A DNA stretch of 64,000 bases from contig OY725488.1 of assembly GCA_963281255.1 (NCBI GenBank), positions 7,227,524 through 7,291,523 of the forward strand, given 5' to 3'. Source of the DNA: Aphrocallistes beatrix. Taxonomy: Eukaryota; Porifera; Hexactinellida; Sceptrulophora; Aphrocallistidae. Shown here piece after piece: positions 22,142-32,244 of the stretch. Made by a program: the position numbers and the translations under genes. Positions within the stretch are counted from its first letter, which is position 1, and each line of letters begins with the position of its first letter. A model generated the notes under the pieces. It saw nothing but the letters and a program-made list of their open reading frames with translations. It was not told the origin of the DNA and searched no databases.

Positions 22142-24172
22142 ATGAATCTACTGACTAAGCTTGGCCGAAGCGTAAATACTGTCTGGTACCTGTATCGCGA
22201 GTCACCACGTGCAGCCAACCTCCACACAGGATTCACTCGCTCCCTCAACTCGAACCTCGATAACACACAAGCCCCACTTTCTGGTGGAGAATCTCTTGAT
22301 CCATTTGCTTCATCTTTTGTGTTAAACCAACCTCGAAATATTTTACAAGATTTTGTATCAAGAAAAGAGATTGGTGAGATTGCTCTAGAGAATGGGGTGT
22401 CGGAGATACAACTTCCAAATTTATTTGATTCTTTTGTTGAATATTACTCTAAATCCTGGAGAGAACACCTTGATGTTGCAGTTATCCTCTCTGACATAGA
22501 GAAGGAACACGGACACATTACCGACTTGTTCCCGATATTTCTCAGGTATGCATACTCGCATAGGCTAAAAGCTGACACTTCGCATCAAACAGAGACAATC
22601 GTTAGAACACTTATCAACGATTATCATAAACAATTCATTGATGCCCGCAGGATTAAGCGTAAGGTCATTATCCATGTTGGCGGAACGAACAGTGGCAAAA
22701 CGTATCAAGCAATGCAGCGTTACCTGCAATCCGAATCCGGAATCTACGCCGCACCTCTCCGGATGCTAGCTCATGAAACGTATGTGAGAACGAATGAAGA
22801 AGGAATCGACTGTGACATGTTCACGGGCGAGGAGAAGAAGTACAAAAATTCTGCTGACAAGCCATCAGCACATGTCTCTTGTACTGTGGAAATGGTGCCC
22901 ACAGATATGTCAATCTTCCAAGTTGGAGTAATCGATGAAATCCAAATGATCGGGGATGATGAACGTGGAGCGGGGTGGACAAAGGCTTTATTTGGTCTTT
23001 GTTGCAAAGAGTTACATCTCTGCGGGCATCCTTCGGCAGTTAATCTTGTTAAAACCTTGCTTAAACTTACCGAGGAAGAAGTAGAAGTTAGAACTTACGA
23101 CAGATTAACCCCACTCTCTTTGTCAGATACACACTTGAATTCAGATTTCAAAAAAATGAGGCCAGGAGATTGCATGATTGCCTTCAGCAGACTGAAGCTC
23201 CACTCACTGAAAGCTCAAATAGAAGTCTCCACCGGGATGAAGTGCGGCATCATATACGGCCACCTCCCACCTCGAGTGCGCATGGAGCAGATTAGACTCT
23301 TCAATGACCCGGATTCAGAGATACAAGTCATTGTGGCCTCTGACGCCATTGGACTCGGGGTCAATCTTAATATTAAGCGAATCATCTTTAACAGTTTCCA
23401 TAAGACAAGAAGAGGTCGGAATTCTGAATTAATAACTCCTCAGCTTGCTAAACAGATTGCCGGAAGGGCTGGAAGATATCTCTCACGCTATCCTGAAGGA
23501 GAGGTCACCTGTTTCCACGCCTACAATTATCTTATATTGAAAAAGTTACTTGCTACTCCAATTCCTGATATTCCAAAAGCAATCCTAAGTCCTACCTCAG
23601 AATGTTGGGCACACTTTGACTACCTTTTTCCAGGTAATACCACGGAGCACCTGCTTCAACTTTTGAACTCAAAAATTCCAAAGGAGAGTAATTTTCAATT
23701 TTTAAACGATTCAAAACTGGTGTCGGCTTCTCTCTTGAAGATTATCGGCATTCAAGGAGTTTCTACGCTAAACCTCATGAATTGCTTCGTTAATTTGAAA
23801 ATAGAATTCATCAAACAAGTGAGTGAGTATTTGCTCTCTTGTTTTGCGGAGGGAAGATTGGTGAGGTACGAAGACGTTCTCTACTCCTGCTCCTGGCCAC
23901 GCCCCCCTCCAGTTACAGCTATGGATCTTGAGGTTTATGAGCACATGAGTGAAGTATGCGACTTGTATCTTTGGTTACACCAACGCAATCCAACTATATT
24001 TCCAGATAGATTCAAAATACGAGATCTGCAGATTCAGATATCCAGAATAATTGGTGATACTCTTTGTTGTCCATGTTTCCCTACTGACAGGGAAGAAGTA
24101 TACTATCTCCCCAGATCCGATTATGTGGAGAGATTTTCGGCTTACTACAAAAGTGCACTTTCAAGCACTTAG
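22142..24172 (+). CDS. SUPV3L1: SUPV3L1/Suv3 mitochondrial RNA helicase
   Basis: 676 residues in one exon. Helicase motifs in order: GGTNSGKT (180-187, Walker A), APLRMLA, DEIQ (265-268, the Suv3-type form of motif II), IVASDAIGLGVNL (397-409, motif V) and QIAGRAGRY (438-446, motif VI). The basic, acid-poor N-terminus suggests mitochondrial import. In animals this NTP-dependent helicase works with PNPase in the mitochondrial RNA degradosome. It is shorter than human SUPV3L1 (786), chiefly at the C-terminus. The coding DNA is unbroken. Confidence 0.95.
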   Translation: MNLLTKLGRSVNTVWYLYRESPRAANLHTGFTRSLNSNLDNTQAPLSGGESLDPFASSFVLNQPRNILQDFVSRKEIGEIALENGVSEIQLPNLFDSFVEYYSKSWREHLDVAVILSDIEKEHGHITDLFPIFLRYAYSHRLKADTSHQTETIVRTLINDYHKQFIDARRIKRKVIIHVGGTNSGKTYQAMQRYLQSESGIYAAPLRMLAHETYVRTNEEGIDCDMFTGEEKKYKNSADKPSAHVSCTVEMVPTDMSIFQVGVIDEIQMIGDDERGAGWTKALFGLCCKELHLCGHPSAVNLVKTLLKLTEEEVEVRTYDRLTPLSLSDTHLNSDFKKMRPGDCMIAFSRLKLHSLKAQIEVSTGMKCGIIYGHLPPRVRMEQIRLFNDPDSEIQVIVASDAIGLGVNLNIKRIIFNSFHKTRRGRNSELITPQLAKQIAGRAGRYLSRYPEGEVTCFHAYNYLILKKLLATPIPDIPKAILSPTSECWAHFDYLFPGNTTEHLLQLLNSKIPKESNFQFLNDSKLVSASLLKIIGIQGVSTLNLMNCFVNLKIEFIKQVSEYLLSCFAEGRLVRYEDVLYSCSWPRPPPVTAMDLEVYEHMSEVCDLYLWLHQRNPTIFPDRFKIRDLQIQISRIIGDTLCCPCFPTDREEVYYLPRSDYVERFSAYYKSALSST

Positions 24173-24787
24173 ATTGTTTTCTAGCATCACTTCAATTGCA
24201 CTAGGGCAGTATAGCGTTTAATAATTGGTATTTGAAACGGTCACTTATTTTAATTTGAAATTCTTATTACAGTACACCCTCGCTAATCCGAACAGCTCTG
24301 TTCCAATGTTCGAAAAAATCGTTCGGATTAGTGAATTTGTTCCGATTAGTGAAATAACACTAATTCAATAGGCCATTAATTATAATGAATTTGTAATGTT
24401 AGAATATTGAGTGTATTATTTCGCAATGATTGCTTATTTAACGAGGTTTCTCAATCTTGTTGATAGATTTAAGTTTATAAACGTTTAATCAAAGCATAGA
24501 GGTGAATACAATTATATTTTGTGTGTTCGGATTTTAAGAATGAAGTTTTCGGATTAGCGAGGGTTCGGATTGGCGAGGTTCGGACTAGCGAGGGTGTACT
24601 GTATCTTGCAGTTGTTATTTGATGGTAAGTCAAGAGCAGGAATTATAGAGGATCCATTATCGTATTATCCCGTCAGTTTAATAATAACTGTATTATAGTA
24701 TTTCATTAGGTATGGCGTCACAGGCAACACAGATATCACAATTCTTCAATTTATTATTCGTTCTCATTAGATTTCATTTATAGAATC
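24173..24787. other. Spacer containing a TA-flanked MITE
   Basis: About 615 bp between SUPV3L1 and AMN1. Over half of it is the MITE at 24270-24601; the rest is AT-rich with nothing recognised. Confidence 0.6.
24270..24601. mobile_element. pogo/Tc1-type MITE
   Basis: A 332-bp element with inverted ends CAGTACACCCTCGCTAATCC and GGACTAGCGAGGGTGTACTG, bounded by TA on both sides (24268-24269 and 24602-24603). Internal copies of the GCTAATCCGAAC motif are seen in both orientations. TA target sites and a CAGT... terminus are characteristic of Tc1/mariner and pogo elements. Non-coding. Confidence 0.85.
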
Positions 24788-25612
24788 ATGTCCTATTCAC
24801 TGCAAGACCTGTGCACCCACGAGCTTATCAAACAGATCGATTTTTTAGAGCAATACCATGTCTTACAACAGCTCCCTCACTCCACTCGTCTCAACCTCAT
24901 TGACAGATTGAGTAAGAGGGGTATCCTCACGGAGACTATGCTCTCTCAGTTAGTCTCTTCTCTCCTCACTGAGCTGGACCTCTCAGAGTGTTTGCTATCA
25001 GACGACGGCTCTTTATCGTGCCTAGCAAAGTGTAAACAGCTGAGAACACTCAAAATGAATAATCGTAGTCGCTCTCCCCTCGCCCCTTCAGCAGAACAAA
25101 ATATTTCAAGCGGTGCCTTCCTCTCCCTCCTACAGAACTGGAGTAGCCTTACAGAGATTCAACTCCGAGCTTCGCAGTTTGTGGATGACGTGGTTCTGAA
25201 GGCTATCGCTACTCACTGCAAGCAAGTGCGGATTTTGAACATTTCTCTTTGTACACAGGTTACTAACGAAGGAATTGTCTCGCTATCACGCTGCTCTCAG
25301 CTCTTCTGTCTCAATCTCTCCTCCATTTCTAATGTGACAGACGAGGGACTTGTTACCTTAAGCCAGTCTCCATGTCGACACATTCTTTCCGAGCTGAATC
25401 TAGCTCACTGTGCACAAATCACAGACACCGGAATCAAGAACCTGCTCGATTGCTGTCCCAGATTGAGAATACTGGTGATTCACGGTTGTCCTAGGCTCAC
25501 TGCCAGAAGTCGCCAGCTGTTGACGCACCAGACTGCACAGCCTGGGAGCAGAAGCAGGCTGTCTCAGCTGACATGGACAGTTTACTTAGATGAGCCCAAC
25601 CTGCAGATATAG
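24788..25612 (+). CDS. AMN1: AMN1 homologue (leucine-rich repeat protein)
   Basis: 274 residues, one exon. After an N-terminal helical part come F-box-associated-type leucine-rich repeats with the cysteine-containing consensus (for example ILNISLCTQVTNEGIVSLSR, LSELNLAHCAQITDTGIKNL, RILVIHGCPRLTARS). Length and layout match animal AMN1 (about 258 residues), the homologue of the yeast Amn1 protein that antagonises mitotic exit. No F-box is visible at the N-terminus, so a plain FBXL protein is less likely. Function in animals is poorly defined. Confidence 0.8.
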   Translation: MSYSLQDLCTHELIKQIDFLEQYHVLQQLPHSTRLNLIDRLSKRGILTETMLSQLVSSLLTELDLSECLLSDDGSLSCLAKCKQLRTLKMNNRSRSPLAPSAEQNISSGAFLSLLQNWSSLTEIQLRASQFVDDVVLKAIATHCKQVRILNISLCTQVTNEGIVSLSRCSQLFCLNLSSISNVTDEGLVTLSQSPCRHILSELNLAHCAQITDTGIKNLLDCCPRLRILVIHGCPRLTARSRQLLTHQTAQPGSRSRLSQLTWTVYLDEPNLQI

Positions 25613-26302
25613 TACAGCTGGACAAACGATTCTTTCTTACGTGTGTTGTCAGCTAGTATTTGCATTCCAGGTGCTGCTCACTGTAGTCAAGCATTAATCA
25701 CTTCGAACTTACTACTGCACACGCTTCAGGCCAGGCCGTAGGAACAAGCGTTTAAGTCTTGGCCATTATAAATTGTGACTCGAGCACTGAGGAGGTCGTG
25801 CCTGCACCTGCCGCAGCTGTTCTTACGGTCTTGCAATTGTAGATAAAAACGTGTTCTAGTACGAGCTTAAATTCATTTCGCATCTCTCTCGTACTGATTT
25901 CTGACAATGCATTACAATTTAGAAAGATACTTGTAGCAAGTATGAAGTTTTTTGGACATCCCATCTAATTTGAAATACACCCACACGAATGATTTTGCTC
26001 TAATTTTTTCCTAATTCACGATAGGTCATAGTTGCTGGAAATTTGCGTTTGGTTTTGGTTTAGATTTATTATGTACTTAGTAATATGCGTAGAAGAATAG
26101 TTTAGGTTAGTTAGGTTATATTTGTGATGTCTTGTCATCTTGTGTTTGTTGCTATGGCGTAGTAGAAGTATAGAATTCCAATGGATTTTGAATTTTTTGT
26201 AAGCATCATCAAGATCTGTCAGAAGTTTAGATAAATACATTTTCATCACGTATGCTTATCACTAGACAATTATTCTAAAACGGCTTTCCTCAACTGTTGA
26301 CT
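25613..26302. other. Spacer, no gene seen
   Basis: About 690 bp between AMN1 and the glycine-rich protein gene. No repeat, RNA gene or plausible open frame was recognised. Confidence 0.55.
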
Positions 26303-29300
26303 ATGTCAAGGACAGGGGAATTTTCACCCAACACTGTCCATTCCGGCGTCTTTCAAGTGAAGTACAGAACTAAAGCAGGCTTCTTTATGAAACTCGTCAG
26401 TGCAACGATCGAAATTATTTCTAATCCCGACCAGAGCATGTTGTCAGTGACAAGTAACGACGAAAAAGACCCGATCACTTTCCCGTTGGATCCATTGAGT
26501 AGAGATGTATTTCTGAAATCCTCTGAAATCAACTATAACGACCCCCGTTCCTTGACACAATTCCGGATCATGGGTCTGAGCAAGAGGATGGATTCTTTCG
26601 AGTGTGATAGCATTCTTCAGTTCCACCGATTGTTTGCCAGTTCCGGCGAAGGACTGGAAGAGGGCCTTTTCTCTTCCCCTGACCTCCCACGCGCCGAGCC
26701 CATCACGTGGGTTCGGGTCTCGCAGGAGTTCACCTATGATCACGAGGCTATGTTAGAAAAGATCTACCAAGCTAGAATCAACTCGAACACTATGACGCAT
26801 TCTAGGTGTCGGCCTAACACCCCTCCCCCCACTTACAACCAAGCGATCAAGCGCTTCCCCATGGCCTACTACCGACCAGAGGACGTGCACACGTTCCCCG
26901 TGTATACGATCCCCACCACGCCCGAACTGGATAGGAACGTTTCCTCGTTCGATGGCATTTCCTCTCGAGAGCAGCACGACACATTCCTGCCCCCTTATGG
27001 GATGCCGCTTAGTTTCCCCGTCAGTCTCGGCTTCGGAGCTGAAGTGGGACTGGAAGAAGACATCCAAGAGCTGTTCGACCCGACGGACAATAGCCTGTTC
27101 TATCTGAATCACAAAAACTACAAATTTATGGTTGATGATCCTCGAGTGCGACCTTTAGTTCAAGATCGGCCTATCCTTTCTCAGATTATCAAGCTAAAGC
27201 GAGCCGCGTGCTCGATTCCCATCTCCAATCTGTCCTTCGATGACATCCCTTTATCCACCTGTCAGGCCGAGAAGATGGCCAGCCTGGCGGCGAGCAGGTG
27301 GGAGAAGTACGGTGGGTACATGGTGAAGATGTGTGGGGAGGATGATAAGTGTGGCCACAATGGAATTCCGGGACAGAGGGGATTCTTCGGGTGTAGAGGA
27401 GCAGACGGGAGATTCTATGGAGGCCCCGGCGACAAAGGACAAGATGGAGATGACGGGGCTAGTGGATCAAACGGGTCTCCTGGGGGAGATAGCACGAACG
27501 GCTCTGATCTCTACATCGATTTAGATGGGGACTCGAATAGGCTCTTGTTATCTGGAGACATTGAAGATACTCTGGATATGGGAGGTGATGACAGTAGTAT
27601 CTTGTACATCGATATTTCAGGCGGGAAGGGCGGGAAAGGTGGTCGCGGTGGGCACGGAGGATTTGGCGGGAGAGGAGGAATGGGTGGACACGGACACAAG
27701 GGAATGGGAGGGATTGATGCGATGATTCCTGGAGGTGGCGGCGGAGCCGGGCAGTCAGGAGGTAGAGGGGGAAGAGGGGGCACTGGAGGAAACGGAGGGA
27801 ACGGGGGCATAGGAGGGGAAGGAGGAAATGGGGGTAATGGGGGGAGACTGATAATATCGTGTAAGAACCCGGCTCTGTTCTCTCTAGTAGAAGTAAACTG
27901 CAGGGGTGGAGAAGGAGGGAGGGGAGGGAAAGGAGGGAACGGGGGGGAGAGGGGCGAAGGTGGGAAGGGAGGAGGAGCTGGAGACTCCGGGCGGGGAGGA
28001 ATGGGTGGCCCTGGAACTGACGACAGCACAGCTGGTTTCCATGGATCAGCTGGTAAGGTGGGGGTTGTTGGGGAGAATGGAAAGCCTGGCTCTGGGGGCT
28101 ACAGAGGCGCTTCTGGGAAACAGGGAGAGTGCGGAACTCCTGGGAGTGTCTTGTGGGTTGTGCTTAGAGAGGACGGAAGTATCAAACACTCGGGCAGTAC
28201 AAAGTTCAATTTAGAGATGACAGAAGACTCCGTATGTATTAATTCCGCTGTGGATGATGATATCTTCGAGCCGAACGAGAGGATACATGTGTCCGGGATT
28301 ACACTTCTGAATTCAGGCGATATTCCATTGTCAGCTGGTGCTAAGCTTCGAATCATGTCATCAGATACTATTAATTTTGAGAATAAGTTTGTTACCTTAC
28401 CAGAAATAACTCCAGGCATGGCGCACCATGTGAATGAGGTGCTATTCGGGCGAATATTTGACATTCCTCCTCCAAACACGAAAGAGGCATTCCAATCCTC
28501 TGCCACATTTACCATCCAAGTGGATTTGAACAACCGTCTCTTGACTGAGTCTACTGCTCAGGAAACTATCAAGGTCCAGTATCCTATAACGATCAAGAAT
28601 GTCACATACCCTGAAGTGCAGGCCCGCGGCAAGGCTTGTCACATGAAGATTTCGCTCCAGAATGTGTCGAACAAGCACTATGGGACGTCGAACAGCTCCG
28701 GAGGTTACGTTTCGCTAGAAATCCATCTGGATAAACGACTCGTTCCAGTCGGATATGCTAATAATCTTGCTAACAAGGAATACGCTGTTTATTATGATCA
28801 CAATAAAGCAGACAGTCTCGTTGTGGTAGTGAAAGAACTGAAGCCTAAGGGCTGCTTGTTGGTGCAGCTGAATCTGTTCCTAGTTCCAGACGCTGAAATC
28901 TACGATAAGGTTCTCTTCCAGATCAACCTCCTCCTCAGACAGAAACTCATCCAGTACCGATATGGGTACGCGGAGGTGTCTCCAGGTAAATTGTCTCCCA
29001 AAGATTACCCGGACAATTGCGCCCTGCTGGTGGTGTCTCTGAGCAGCCTCAATCGACTGGAGTTCCTGTTCTGGGAGAGCATCCTCTCGGGCCTGGGGCT
29101 GGACATCCAGTACTGGGATCTCAGCAGCTACAGGTCTTTCCAGACTCAAATGCATGAGGACAGCGAGGAACAGATTGATTCAGCTACTGACTGGATTAAG
29201 CTTTTCAGAGGGAAGCTAGTCATATTTCCACACGCAAACCTGTCCAAGATATCTGTTCCTGAAATTATTTCATTCTTCCATGGAGATGATTGGAGGCGAG

Positions 29301-30295
29301 GTCAAGACGTAGACTGTGATTCTGGAATGTTCTTTTTGATGAATAACCATGACGAAGAGAGTAACCGTGTCACCTTAATACAGAAACTCTGCAACGTGTG
29401 TCTGTGTGATGAGAGGCCGGTGGCTAAACTAACTGATCGCCAGGCCTCGAATATTCTCAAAACTGCTCAACAAAATCCTAGGAACTTGGTGTTTCCTCAC
29501 TGTGTCATCAATCCTACTTCTGAACTGTGGAAGAAGAAGTGTAAAGTGGTTAGATTGATGTTCTCTAACAAAACAGCTCTCCCTCCCTTGTCCAGCGATG
29601 ACAGAGACATATTTGTCGTTGAGTTTCCTCTCGCTCGCTACGTTAACTTCTTCATGCTAGACGTTAAGATCCCATGGAGAGAGAACTTTAAATTTGACAA
29701 TCCACACATTGAACCACAATTTGACTCTGTCCCATTCGGAAGCAATCTCGGGCAGTCAATTTTATGTGTTGTGTCTGCTCTCCCCACCTCAATGAAGATT
29801 CGCATCCTGATGACTTTAAACTCTGCACCTCTTCCCTGTATGAGATGGAAACTCGTCACTCCTTCGGGGTTTTCTCTCAATATCTTTGATTTAATAAACA
29901 TGACACTCTCAAACGATTTGATTAAAGAGATCAGATATTCCCAGAATGAACTGAAAAGGTTTGAGTTCTTTAGGGAGACGGTGTGTTCATTCCCCCACCA
30001 GTTTACCGAACCTCCCTTCACCACTGCTAGGTGTACTATGGCGGTTATCAAAGAAGTGTCAAATTTCGCGAAAAAGTACCTTAAATTGAGATCCGAAAAG
30101 AGAACCTATGTAGAGTGTGGTTGTGGACAGATGTCCCAGAGATTGAGACAATCTTTAGACGACATCAGTAGGAGGACTCTCTTGGTGGAGACTGAGAAAA
30201 GTTTATTTTTAACATTGGATGTGTTCTTCGATCACAAGGCCATCTTCACCCCCGACCAGTTGTATCCTTATGACGGGTATTCTAAGCAGGACTGA
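26303..30295 (+). CDS. Large glycine-rich protein of unknown function
   Basis: 1330 residues in one exon, from the first ATG. Residues 1-350 are a non-repetitive N-terminal region. Residues about 355-620 are very glycine-rich: a few collagen-like Gly-X-Y triplets (GIPGQRG, GPGDKGQDG), then long GGxGGx runs (GGKGGRGGHGGFGGRG), broken by short beta-type segments such as LYIDLDGDSNRLLLSGD and LIISCKNPALFSLVEVNCRG. About 640-950 look like beta-sandwich domains (NERIHVSGITLLNSGDIPL). The last ~380 residues look globular and mixed alpha/beta. No signal peptide or membrane segment is clear, so a cytosolic place is likely. The segments alternating with GGx runs recall parallel beta-roll or polyglycine-II folds, but that is inference. 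I do not recognise a named family. Confidence 0.75.
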   Translation: MSRTGEFSPNTVHSGVFQVKYRTKAGFFMKLVSATIEIISNPDQSMLSVTSNDEKDPITFPLDPLSRDVFLKSSEINYNDPRSLTQFRIMGLSKRMDSFECDSILQFHRLFASSGEGLEEGLFSSPDLPRAEPITWVRVSQEFTYDHEAMLEKIYQARINSNTMTHSRCRPNTPPPTYNQAIKRFPMAYYRPEDVHTFPVYTIPTTPELDRNVSSFDGISSREQHDTFLPPYGMPLSFPVSLGFGAEVGLEEDIQELFDPTDNSLFYLNHKNYKFMVDDPRVRPLVQDRPILSQIIKLKRAACSIPISNLSFDDIPLSTCQAEKMASLAASRWEKYGGYMVKMCGEDDKCGHNGIPGQRGFFGCRGADGRFYGGPGDKGQDGDDGASGSNGSPGGDSTNGSDLYIDLDGDSNRLLLSGDIEDTLDMGGDDSSILYIDISGGKGGKGGRGGHGGFGGRGGMGGHGHKGMGGIDAMIPGGGGGAGQSGGRGGRGGTGGNGGNGGIGGEGGNGGNGGRLIISCKNPALFSLVEVNCRGGEGGRGGKGGNGGERGEGGKGGGAGDSGRGGMGGPGTDDSTAGFHGSAGKVGVVGENGKPGSGGYRGASGKQGECGTPGSVLWVVLREDGSIKHSGSTKFNLEMTEDSVCINSAVDDDIFEPNERIHVSGITLLNSGDIPLSAGAKLRIMSSDTINFENKFVTLPEITPGMAHHVNEVLFGRIFDIPPPNTKEAFQSSATFTIQVDLNNRLLTESTAQETIKVQYPITIKNVTYPEVQARGKACHMKISLQNVSNKHYGTSNSSGGYVSLEIHLDKRLVPVGYANNLANKEYAVYYDHNKADSLVVVVKELKPKGCLLVQLNLFLVPDAEIYDKVLFQINLLLRQKLIQYRYGYAEVSPGKLSPKDYPDNCALLVVSLSSLNRLEFLFWESILSGLGLDIQYWDLSSYRSFQTQMHEDSEEQIDSATDWIKLFRGKLVIFPHANLSKISVPEIISFFHGDDWRRGQDVDCDSGMFFLMNNHDEESNRVTLIQKLCNVCLCDERPVAKLTDRQASNILKTAQQNPRNLVFPHCVINPTSELWKKKCKVVRLMFSNKTALPPLSSDDRDIFVVEFPLARYVNFFMLDVKIPWRENFKFDNPHIEPQFDSVPFGSNLGQSILCVVSALPTSMKIRILMTLNSAPLPCMRWKLVTPSGFSLNIFDLINMTLSNDLIKEIRYSQNELKRFEFFRETVCSFPHQFTEPPFTTARCTMAVIKEVSNFAKKYLKLRSEKRTYVECGCGQMSQRLRQSLDDISRRTLLVETEKSLFLTLDVFFDHKAIFTPDQLYPYDGYSKQD

Positions 30296-30739
30296 GTATT
30301 GTATTATCATCTATGCGTATATTGCTGGTATTTTATTTTAAAAGCATTATTCCAATTTCAAATATTTTTTAATTAACATACCTACGTTGCGATGAAAATA
30401 ATTTTGATTTACTACCTGAACCTGACACTGATATGGAACTACAAATGGGCAGAGGATTTGAGAATGGACTTCTCGTGCTTGAGGATTGCGCGAGAAATCT
30501 GGATCTCAACTACTATGCAAGAGGATTTTTAAACATATAATTTAATTTGATACATTGAAAACCCATAAGCATGTTTTTTCAAGTAAGTAGGTTGATATTG
30601 GGATATGCGATAGTCTCCAACTCCTCATTTATAAAGTATTTTCGGTCCCTCTTATGTCTCGTCTTTCCCTCCTTTAACTTTGTTAATAAAAGAAACTTTC
30701 TATATCTTAGCTTAGATAAGAAATATTTCTACTAATACC
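30296..30739. other. Spacer, no gene seen
   Basis: About 440 bp of AT-rich DNA carrying the 3' end of the glycine-rich gene and the 5' region of the LLPH-like gene. An AATAAA at 30684-30689 is present. Nothing else is recognised. Confidence 0.5.
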
Positions 30740-31087
30740 ATGGCTAGGAGCCAGAGGTCTAAAATCCGCCAGCGTAGACGAGCTCCAATCCGAGCCAAAT
30801 ACAAAGAGCGACAAAAGCAAGCTCTGATCCTCAAACATCAGTTGCTAGCCGCGAAAGAGGCTGTGAATTCTAAGGTAATGGAAGTAGTGATCCCCCCCGA
30901 ACCTTCAGAGATTGACTCCAGACAGAAAGACATTGATAAGAGTAAGGCTGTTGCCATTGAGCATGAAGCTCAAATGGATGGAAAGGAAGTGAAAAATTCA
31001 CTTAGTAAATCAAAATTGAAGAAAATAAAGGAAGCACGAAAGAGGAAAAAGCTAAGAATTAAGAAGGGTCAGTGGAAATGGACATGA
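30740..31087 (+). CDS. LLPH-like small basic nucleolar protein
   Basis: 115 residues, very basic. The N-terminus MARSQRSKIRQRRRAPIRAK fits the MAKS.RSK..R..R start of the LLPH/LAPS18-like family, and the tail is a lysine/arginine stretch (SKSKLKKIKEARKRKKLRIK). Family members locate to the nucleolus and are linked to large-subunit ribosome assembly. The middle section is not conserved by eye, so the assignment rests on the two ends and the size. Confidence 0.65.
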   Translation: MARSQRSKIRQRRRAPIRAKYKERQKQALILKHQLLAAKEAVNSKVMEVVIPPEPSEIDSRQKDIDKSKAVAIEHEAQMDGKEVKNSLSKSKLKKIKEARKRKKLRIKKGQWKWT

Positions 31088-31535
31088 AGATCTGTGGGAG
31101 TGGTTGGGATGCTGAAATGAAGCATGATTTAGTAATTGTTAGCTCATGGCATTTATAAAGTACACGTATTGATGCTGTATGTTAAAAAAAATTAGTGAAA
31201 TATATTTTATATCGTTCCACGATTTCATACATTGTTCTGTTATTCCAAAGCAATTGTAAAGAAATATCAAATCAATCTAAAATGAATGAAAATCACTTAT
31301 ATTTCGTTAGTACTACAGACAGCCCATCGACTCAATGTCGACATTCTAAACGTATAATTAACTTTCAATGATTTTGACTAAATGATTTTACCAAAATTTA
31401 CCATAGTTGTTTGGTATATTTAATCCGAACTAACTTAATGTTTAATGTTCATTCGGCCTATTCGTTTAGCTGTACCTCTTACATTCTAAAAATTATTTGT
31501 TATATCATACCAGTTACTAGATATACTGCTCCATA
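31088..31535. other. Spacer, no gene seen
   Basis: About 450 bp between the LLPH-like gene and the small membrane protein gene; AT-rich, with nothing recognised. Confidence 0.5.
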
Positions 31536-31784
31536 ATGGCTACAGGTCAGATTTCGCTTGGGTCGTTGGTACAGGGCTTCATCTCCGTTGCTAACCAGCA
31601 TCCCTACCTGTGGTCGATTTACGCATTTGTTCTTATCTTCCCTTGTGTTTTTCTGATCAATCTGCTTATCCCACTGAAGGAAAGAGCCCCTCGTAATCCA
31701 GGTGCCGCTAGCTCCTCTAACAATCAGAATACGGCGAACAAGGACACAGCGAGAAACAATTCATCGCGAAGCAAGCAAGATTGA
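31536..31784 (+). CDS. Small single-pass membrane protein
   Basis: 82 residues. A hydrophobic segment (about 24-46, LWSIYAFVLIFPCVFLINLL) is preceded by a short N-terminal part with GSLVQGFISVANQHPY and followed by a proline then a serine/asparagine-rich, basic tail ending SRSKQD. The ATG context and the intact frame between two spacers support a real gene. I do not recognise the family with certainty; it has the size and shape of animal small integral membrane proteins. A place in the ER or another endomembrane is a guess. Confidence 0.6.
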   Translation: MATGQISLGSLVQGFISVANQHPYLWSIYAFVLIFPCVFLINLLIPLKERAPRNPGAASSSNNQNTANKDTARNNSSRSKQD

Positions 31785-32244
31785 TTGCCCTTTGTTTATT
31801 TTTATTAGGTAGATTTGAGCATATATTTCCTATTCTTTTTAGTCAATAGTTTTATTCGAACTAAATATTTTAGCATCACCGTGTTGTGTCTTAGTTAACG
31901 TTTATACGTAACCTTTTCATAATATTTATTTATACCGACCTTCTAAAATGGTTTTAAAATAAATGGATAAATTTTGAGCACCTTTTTCTCGTAGAGTGGC
32001 CTAAAGGTTGTAACTTTTGAAAGGAAGGGATTCATTTAAATATGAGTCCATGTTCTTAATTAAAATACTCAAACTTTCTTTTAATTATCCCTTCATCTAA
32101 TAAGTTATCCTTGTGTGAAGCTTTCACATAGCACCTGTACCCTGATAGCAGGAAATAGCTACCTAGGTTCAATATAACTGATTGCTGCTATGATTTACAT
32201 TACTAATATAATTTGCTAATAGTTTACCTAACGAGTAGAGTGCA
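31785..32244. other. Spacer, no gene seen
   Basis: About 460 bp, AT-rich, between the small membrane protein and the Maf gene. Nothing recognised. Confidence 0.5.

Noticed and set aside
27511..28029. Long proline-rich open frame on the - strand
   Set aside because: It is the antisense shadow of the glycine-rich coding sequence (GGN read backwards gives NCC, proline and alanine codons). Similar antisense frames over the collagen helix (55076-55676) were dropped for the same reason.
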